Below, piece after piece: positions 14,039 through 18,003 of a stretch of 18,003 nucleotides of DNA (position 1 is its first letter; each line of letters opens with the position of its first letter). The position numbers were made by a program, and so were the translations under genes. The stretch is from positions 1 through 18,003 of the forward strand of contig JAAZBA010000109.1 in assembly GCA_012514045.1 (NCBI GenBank). Reading direction: 5' to 3'. The notes under the pieces are model-generated. The model saw only the letters and a program-made list of their open reading frames with translations. It had not been told where the DNA came from and ran no database searches. This DNA is from Clostridiales bacterium (GTDB lineage: Bacteria > Bacillota > Clostridia > Oscillospirales > QAMX01).

Positions 14039-15523
14039 ATGCTCGATTTCATCGCTAAAATCAACGGTTACGTAAACAATGTGGTATGGGGGGTGCCTGC
14101 CCTTGTCCTCCTTATCGGCACAGGCGTGCTGGTAACAATCAGGACGAGATTTTTCCAGTTCTCCCGCTTCGGTCTCGCCATGAAGGAGACCGTAGGCGGA
14201 ATATTTAAAAAAGAAGCTACAACCACCACCGACAAGCGCTCGATCTCCCAGTTCCAGGCCCTCTGCTCGGCGCTCTCCGCTACGATCGGCACAGGAAATA
14301 TCGCCGGCGTAGCCTACGCCATCACCATGGGCGGTCCCGGCGCTGTGTTCTGGATGTGGATCGCCGCCCTTGTGGGCATGGGTACCCACTACGCTGAGGT
14401 AGTTCTCGGCCTCTACTACCGCAGAAAGAACGCCGATGGGGAATGGTGCGGCGGCGCCATGTACTACCTGCGCGACGGTCTCGGCTCAAAGCACAATATG
14501 AAGACTGTTGGCAGAGTGCTGTCAATCCTCTTTTCCTGCTTCGCCATGCTAGCCTCCTTCGGCATCGGCAACATGAGTCAGATGGTATCCATCAAGGAAA
14601 GCGTCCAGTCTCTCGGCTCTATTACCGGCAACCTTACCGCGGACTCCATTATCATCGGCGCCGTTGTGGCGGTGCTTGCTATGCTCGTTATTATCGGCGG
14701 ACTAAAACGTCTGGCGGCGGCAAATGAAAAAATCGTACCATTTATGGCGGTATTCTACATAATCGGCTCTGTTATCGTTATATGCATGAACATTGAGAAC
14801 CTGGGCGCTGCCTTCACGTCAATCTTTAAAGGCGCGTTCTCCTTAAAGTCAGCCGCCGGCGGCATAGGTGGAGCGGTTATTGCTCAGGCTATTACTTGGG
14901 GCTTCAAGAGAGGCGTGTTTTCAAACGAAGCCGGCCTCGGTTCCTCCGTTATCGTACATTCCACTGCCGATGTCCGCGAACCCGCAAAACAGGGCACGTG
15001 GGGTATCTTCGAGGTGTTTTTTGACACAATCATCATATGTTCTCTCACCGCCCTTGTAGTCCTCACCTCCGGCGTTGTTGACCTTGAGACAGGCGCCTCC
15101 ATCAGCGGCGTCACAAAGCTCGGCCTTGCCACCGAGGCGTTTACAAACTCCTTCGGCGTCTACGGAGGGATATTAATGGCTGTAGCAGTATCTCTCTTCG
15201 CCTTCTCCACTGTACTGGGCTGGAGCTTCTATGGCGTGAAGTCCTGGGAGTATCTCTTTGGCATCAAGTACATAATGATATACAAGGTCATCTTCGTTGT
15301 ATTCGTTGTTCTTGGCGCCACGGTTGACGCGGGACTTGCCATCGACCTGTCCGACACCTTCAACGGTCTCATGGCTATACCAAACCTCATAGGCGTTTTG
15401 GCTCTGTCCGGTACGGTAGTAAAGATTACAAAGAACTATCTGCGCCGGCAATCCGGTAAATTTGACGTAATGCCTATGCTCTCATACAGGGAGGAAAAGA
15501 AAAAAAAACGATCGAGGGGTTGA
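14039..15523 (+). CDS. AGCS-family sodium:alanine/glycine symporter
   Basis: Imports small neutral amino acids, classically alanine or glycine, with Na+ (or H+) across the cytoplasmic membrane. The 494-residue protein begins with a hydrophobic segment (WGVPALVLLIGTGVLV) and has about ten or eleven apparent membrane segments. The family signatures ALSATIGTGNIAGVA (78-92) and GGPGAVFWMWIAALVGMGTHYAE (98-120), the WGFKRGVFSNEAGLGS block and a Lys/Arg-rich C-terminal tail are present. AAGGAG (14026-14031) lies 7 bases before the ATG. It follows the activase by 36 bases and is probably the last gene of the operon, though no terminator is seen right after it. Its presence suggests that the operon handles an amino acid or similar small zwitterion. 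Exact substrate unknown. Confidence 0.93.
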   Translation: MLDFIAKINGYVNNVVWGVPALVLLIGTGVLVTIRTRFFQFSRFGLAMKETVGGIFKKEATTTTDKRSISQFQALCSALSATIGTGNIAGVAYAITMGGPGAVFWMWIAALVGMGTHYAEVVLGLYYRRKNADGEWCGGAMYYLRDGLGSKHNMKTVGRVLSILFSCFAMLASFGIGNMSQMVSIKESVQSLGSITGNLTADSIIIGAVVAVLAMLVIIGGLKRLAAANEKIVPFMAVFYIIGSVIVICMNIENLGAAFTSIFKGAFSLKSAAGGIGGAVIAQAITWGFKRGVFSNEAGLGSSVIVHSTADVREPAKQGTWGIFEVFFDTIIICSLTALVVLTSGVVDLETGASISGVTKLGLATEAFTNSFGVYGGILMAVAVSLFAFSTVLGWSFYGVKSWEYLFGIKYIMIYKVIFVVFVVLGATVDAGLAIDLSDTFNGLMAIPNLIGVLALSGTVVKITKNYLRRQSGKFDVMPMLSYREEKKKKRSRG

Positions 15524-15595
15524 CTCTCGGCAGAAAAACATAAATAAAATAATGCTCGCAACTTACAAAAAAGTGCCGGAAAGTGTGGATAAGAA

Positions 15596-16069
15596 ATGCT
15601 GAGGCTTGCGAATACAGGCGAAAGGGAAGAGATTTTATCCCTTTACCGCTCCGTAATGGGTACAAAGTTTTGTACCTGGAACGAGGATTACCCCTCCATG
15701 GAAGAAATAGACAACGATATCGAAAACAATTGTCTCTATGTTATGACATCGGAGGGCAGGATCATCGCCTCCATATCCATCGTGCCGGAACGTGAGCTGG
15801 ACGAGCTTCAGGTGTGGAGCGAAAGGGAAGATGCAGCGGAGCTTGCGAGGCTCGTGGTAAATCGTGACTGTCAGGGCAAGGGTCTCGCTTTCAGAATGCT
15901 TAGTGAGATGGAGGAGCTTCTGAGGGAAAAGGGCACAAAAACCGTCCATCTCCTCGCGGCAAAGCAAAATATCCCCGCCGTAAAGACATATCTTAAAGCG
16001 GATTATGAAATAAAGGGCGAGGTTAATATTTACGGCAACAGCTACTTCGCCATGGAAAAGATTTTATAG
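15596..16069 (+). CDS. GNAT-family N-acetyltransferase
   Basis: Transfers an acetyl group from acetyl-CoA to an amine of unknown identity. The 157-residue protein has the acetyl-CoA-binding motif A in ELARLVVNRDCQGKGLA (82-98, with the pyrophosphate loop Q93-G-K-G-L-A98) and the later NIPAVKTYLKADYE segment that forms the family's motif B helix. The length fits a single-domain GNAT. The start at 15596 has only a weak ribosome-binding site (GTGGAT). It begins 72 bases after the symporter. A possible promoter, TTGACT (15520-15525) with TAAAAT (15545-15550), has a poor 19-bp spacing, so the gene may instead be read through from the upstream operon. Its terminator is the hairpin at 16188. Substrate cannot be inferred. 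Confidence 0.87.
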   Translation: MLRLANTGEREEILSLYRSVMGTKFCTWNEDYPSMEEIDNDIENNCLYVMTSEGRIIASISIVPERELDELQVWSEREDAAELARLVVNRDCQGKGLAFRMLSEMEELLREKGTKTVHLLAAKQNIPAVKTYLKADYEIKGEVNIYGNSYFAMEKIL

Positions 16070-16078
16070 GAATAAAAA

Positions 16079-16183
16079 CCGGAGGGGATTATGCACGTCA
16101 TTTAATTTATTTCATCATACCGTTTGCAATAGATTAAAGTGCTAAATACATACGTCACGCAGACCCGGAGGGGGATTATACGC
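16079..16183 (+). repeat. Pair of degenerate CCGGAGGGG-ATTAT direct repeats 84 bp apart
   Basis: AACCGGAGGGGATTATGCAC (16079 onward) recurs as ACCCGGAGGGGGATTATACGC (from 16163) with few changes. They bracket about 65 bases of AT-rich sequence without a gene. The second copy is also the end of the dispersed 20-bp repeat. The arrangement could be a small insertion flanked by a duplicated end, or two partial copies of one element. Confidence 0.45.
16153..16172 (+). repeat. Dispersed 20-bp direct repeat, copy 2
   Basis: This is identical to 5901-5920 and in the same orientation. It again sits between two converging genes (the GNAT gene and rnmV). The inverted repeat that adjoins copy 1 is not present here, so the conserved unit is the 20-mer plus a loosely similar AT-rich tail. 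Confidence 0.85.
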
Positions 16184-16187
16184 AATC

Positions 16188-16233
16188 GGAGCTGTAGCAA
16201 AATTTGAGTTTGCTACAGCTCCTTATGTTTTTT
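16188..16233 (+). terminator. Intrinsic terminator downstream of the GNAT gene
   Basis: A perfect 14-bp stem (16188-16201 with 16209-16222) with a 7-base loop is followed by TTATGTTTTTT. The T-run is on the plus strand, so it ends the GNAT transcript. The minus-strand side lacks a T-run and would serve rnmV only poorly. The stem is closely related to the rny terminator at 700-735. Confidence 0.87.
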
Positions 16234-16273
16234 CAGTATTTGCCCTTCGTATATAAGGTTTTCGCGGCAACTT

Positions 16274-16861
16274 TTAAATCTCTTCCAGAGCCTTTTCGTA
16301 TTCTTCCCTTGTAACAAATGTATTCAGCGCTTCAAGAAGGGCGTTGGAGGTAAGCGTTTCGGGGAGGGAAAAATGTTTTAGCAGCTTTCTTCGCTTCTCG
16401 GCGCTGTTCTGGCCGCCCAAAATCCCGTCCTCGTACAGATCAGCCTTGGTCAGGTACGCTCCCGCGACGGTATTCTCTCCCTCCGTCACCGTAGCGCCGC
16501 AGCGGAGCACCGATTCGGTCAGCACCTGGAGGCTCATGCCCTCCACTCCCAGCTTTCCTTCTTTTGATGGGGCGCTTTTCCTTCGCTCCTTGCCGTATAT
16601 ATCCGGAATGTAGGCATGCTTTACCATGTCCTTCGGGATGCTTCCCCTGAGAAGAGAGCGAATAGTCTGACCCGCGTGGTCTCCGTCAGTCATGACGATT
16701 ATTCCCCGCTCACGGGCAAGCTTTTCGATATATCCTCTTCTCTCCCGGTCGCTGAATATCTGAAACCCTCCGGTTTCAATCACAATCGTGTCGAATATCG
16801 ATTTGAGGGCGGTTTTGTCGTACCTTCCCTCCACAATAATCGCTTCCTTTATTTTTATCAT
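16274..16861 (-). CDS. rnmV: Ribonuclease M5 (5S rRNA maturation)
   Basis: Cuts both strands of the 5S rRNA precursor in Gram-positive bacteria, working with ribosomal protein uL18. The 195-residue length is typical. The N-terminal Toprim domain carries the catalytic glutamate E11 in VEGRYD (10-15) and the metal-binding TDGDHAG (58-64, with D59 and D61). HAYIPDIYGKERRKSAPSKEGKLGVEG follows, a segment characteristic of RNase M5 rather than of DnaG or OLD proteins. The ATG overlaps the holA stop in an ATGA, so the two are translationally coupled. In many Bacillota the partner of rnmV is rsmA (ksgA), which is not seen next to it here; the downstream side (below 16274) holds no minus-strand gene. 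Confidence 0.94.
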   Translation of the reverse strand: MIKIKEAIIVEGRYDKTALKSIFDTIVIETGGFQIFSDRERRGYIEKLARERGIIVMTDGDHAGQTIRSLLRGSIPKDMVKHAYIPDIYGKERRKSAPSKEGKLGVEGMSLQVLTESVLRCGATVTEGENTVAGAYLTKADLYEDGILGGQNSAEKRRKLLKHFSLPETLTSNALLEALNTFVTREEYEKALEEI

Positions 16862-17877
16862 TGCTTCCCGCCGGCGGCTTTGGCTATAAACATGCAGAGG
16901 ATGTCATAGTCGCCCCCGCTTTTAAGCTCCAGGTCGTTCTTTTCGCATTCAATCAGAAGAGTGCGCAGCTCATCCAAGGTGTATCTTTCCGCAGCCTCCA
17001 TAAGGGGCTCGAGGTGAAATACATATCTAAGTCCCAGGTCCAACATGAGGCTTCCCTCATATCCCTCATTCCTGGCGCATTTGCACATGTACACCTGCCG
17101 GAACTGGCGGCCGATGAGTGCGTTTACCATTATGGGGCTTTCCGCCAGCAGCTCAAGGTCATGAAGCCTCTCCAAAGCGGAAACGATGCTTCCGGAGGTT
17201 ATATCGCTTGTCAAGTCAAACACTTTAGACTCAAGAGCCCTTGTTCCCACCGCGTCTATGTCGCTTCGCCTTATGTTTGTTTCCTTCGCGTAGGCGGAAA
17301 TCTTTGCCGCCTCAACGAAAAGGGTCTGCATATCGTTACCGCACACAGATATCATATAGAGGGCGTCCCCGTCTGATATTGTATGGCGGCGGCGCAGGAA
17401 AAGGCTCTTTATATATGACTTCAGCTCTCCGGGGGTAGCGCGTTCAAAATTCACGAGCTTTGCCCGTTTTTCCACTGCCTTATATGCCTTTGTCCGCCTG
17501 TCCGGGGAAAAATCAGGCTTGGAGAAGGTAAAAATCAGGCAGATCTCCTCCCCCAGGGAGTCAAGCATTTCCTCTATGCCCTCATCCTTGAACAGGGGAT
17601 AGTCCGACACGATAACCACCCGGCGGTCGCACATAACGGGCATCGTGGCGCAGACCTCCCAAAGCTCATCCCTTGAGCAGCGTGCTCCCTCGATTGTCGT
17701 TACGTTCAGATCCTGCAGCTCCTTCGGCACCGCCCTATCCCGGATCATGTTCACCGACTGCTCAAGACGGTACCGCTCTTCACCGTAGAATACATATATT
17801 CTTTCGGGCTCAGAGGTGCGGAGCGTTTTCATCCAGTCCCGCACCTCGATGCTTGAGCTTTTTCGCTTTTTTGCCAT
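16858..17877 (-). CDS. holA: DNA polymerase III, delta subunit
   Basis: The delta subunit of the clamp-loader complex, which opens the beta sliding clamp during replication. The 339-residue protein has the delta layout: an N-terminal AAA+-like domain starting at RIYVFYGEERYRLEQ (26-40) with a degenerate nucleotide site, then VCATMPVMCDRRVVIVSDY, the stretch that contains the clamp-binding region, and LIFTFSKPDFSPDRR. The ELKSYIKSLFLRRRHTISDGDALYMISVCGNDMQTLFVEAAKISAYA helical domain and the C-terminal oligomerisation domain (SALERLHDLELLAESPIMVNALIGRQFRQVY) come next. The ATG at 17877 directly abuts the stop of the preceding gene (TAA-ATG), indicating an operon. The lysine-rich start is compatible with this ATG. 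Confidence 0.93.
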   Translation of the reverse strand: MAKKRKSSSIEVRDWMKTLRTSEPERIYVFYGEERYRLEQSVNMIRDRAVPKELQDLNVTTIEGARCSRDELWEVCATMPVMCDRRVVIVSDYPLFKDEGIEEMLDSLGEEICLIFTFSKPDFSPDRRTKAYKAVEKRAKLVNFERATPGELKSYIKSLFLRRRHTISDGDALYMISVCGNDMQTLFVEAAKISAYAKETNIRRSDIDAVGTRALESKVFDLTSDITSGSIVSALERLHDLELLAESPIMVNALIGRQFRQVYMCKCARNEGYEGSLMLDLGLRYVFHLEPLMEAAERYTLDELRTLLIECEKNDLELKSGGDYDILCMFIAKAAGGKQ

Positions 17878-18003
17878 TTATTCAGCTCTGTATGGTTTTT
17901 CCGCGTACTTTCCCTCAAGCCAGAGGTTCCGCACATACTCATATGCCTCCGGAGGAATTTCAAACTCGCCTTGACTTGTGCAGGGTAGAAGAACGTCACC
18001 GGC
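17878..18003 (-). CDS. C-terminal 41 codons of an unidentified gene upstream of holA
   Basis: On the minus strand a frame is open from the window edge to a TAA at 17878-17880, and its stop touches the holA start codon. The encoded tail begins AGDVLLPCTSQGEFEIPPEA and ends LEGKYAEKPYRAE. Codon use and composition look coding, and the end-to-start contact with holA supports a real gene in the same operon. In many Bacillota comEC lies before holA, but I do not recognise this tail as ComEC. Identity is open because the body of the gene is outside the window. Confidence 0.6.
   Translation of the reverse strand, partial: AGDVLLPCTSQGEFEIPPEAYEYVRNLWLEGKYAEKPYRAE

Noticed and set aside
5901..16172. 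CRISPR array
   Set aside because: The 20-mer occurs only twice, 10 kb apart, with no regular spacers and no cas genes.

Overview
The window looks like chromosome from an anaerobic member of the Bacillota, probably a gut or rumen clostridium of the Oscillospiraceae/Christensenellaceae kind. This rests on the gene content: RNase Y, RNase M5, a pgk-tpiA-gpmI glycolytic operon, an O2-sensitive glycyl radical enzyme with its activase, and an intracellular GH78 rhamnosidase. Promoters fit the sigma-A type (TTGACA-17-TATATT, TTGCAT-17-TATAAT) and Shine-Dalgarno sites are strong (AAGGAG, GGAGGA). No phage, IS, CRISPR, rRNA or tRNA genes are visible.

Layout. 1-687: 3' end of rny, closed by a strong terminator. 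878-1873: a monocistronic extended-SDR (epimerase-like) gene with its own promoter and terminator. 2106-5685: the glycolytic operon pgk-tpiA-gpmI, with a promoter at 1979-2007, a hairpin at the predicted mRNA 5' end, a hairpin between tpiA and gpmI, and a bidirectional terminator. 5733-5927: a non-coding stretch with an inverted repeat and one copy of a 20-bp sequence that recurs 10 kb away. 8946-5928 (minus): an alpha-L-rhamnosidase followed by an atypical RpiB/LacAB-type sugar-phosphate isomerase. 9098-15523 (plus): five closely packed genes, namely an alpha/beta-hydrolase esterase, cysteine synthase, a glycyl radical enzyme (GRE), its radical-SAM activase and an AGCS sodium/amino-acid symporter. 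The two units diverge from a 151-bp region holding both promoters and a perfect ATGTATACAT palindrome. 15596-16069: a GNAT acetyltransferase. 16070-16273: repeat sequence and a terminator. 17877-16274 (minus): holA and rnmV, overlapping by 4 bp, preceded by the last 41 codons of an unidentified gene.

How the genes work together. The 5' half is housekeeping: lower glycolysis and mRNA turnover. The centre (5.9-15.5 kb) is the accessory part. The rhamnosidase and isomerase could release a sugar from an imported plant glycoside and isomerise a derived sugar phosphate, and the facing esterase could remove acyl groups. The GRE has the Cys-x-Glu active site and the Cys-to-Gly spacing of the dehydratase/lyase subclass rather than those of pyruvate formate-lyase, but its substrate cannot be read from the sequence. 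Its tight linkage to CysK and an AGCS symporter is the most unusual aspect of the window and the best candidate for an undescribed pathway.
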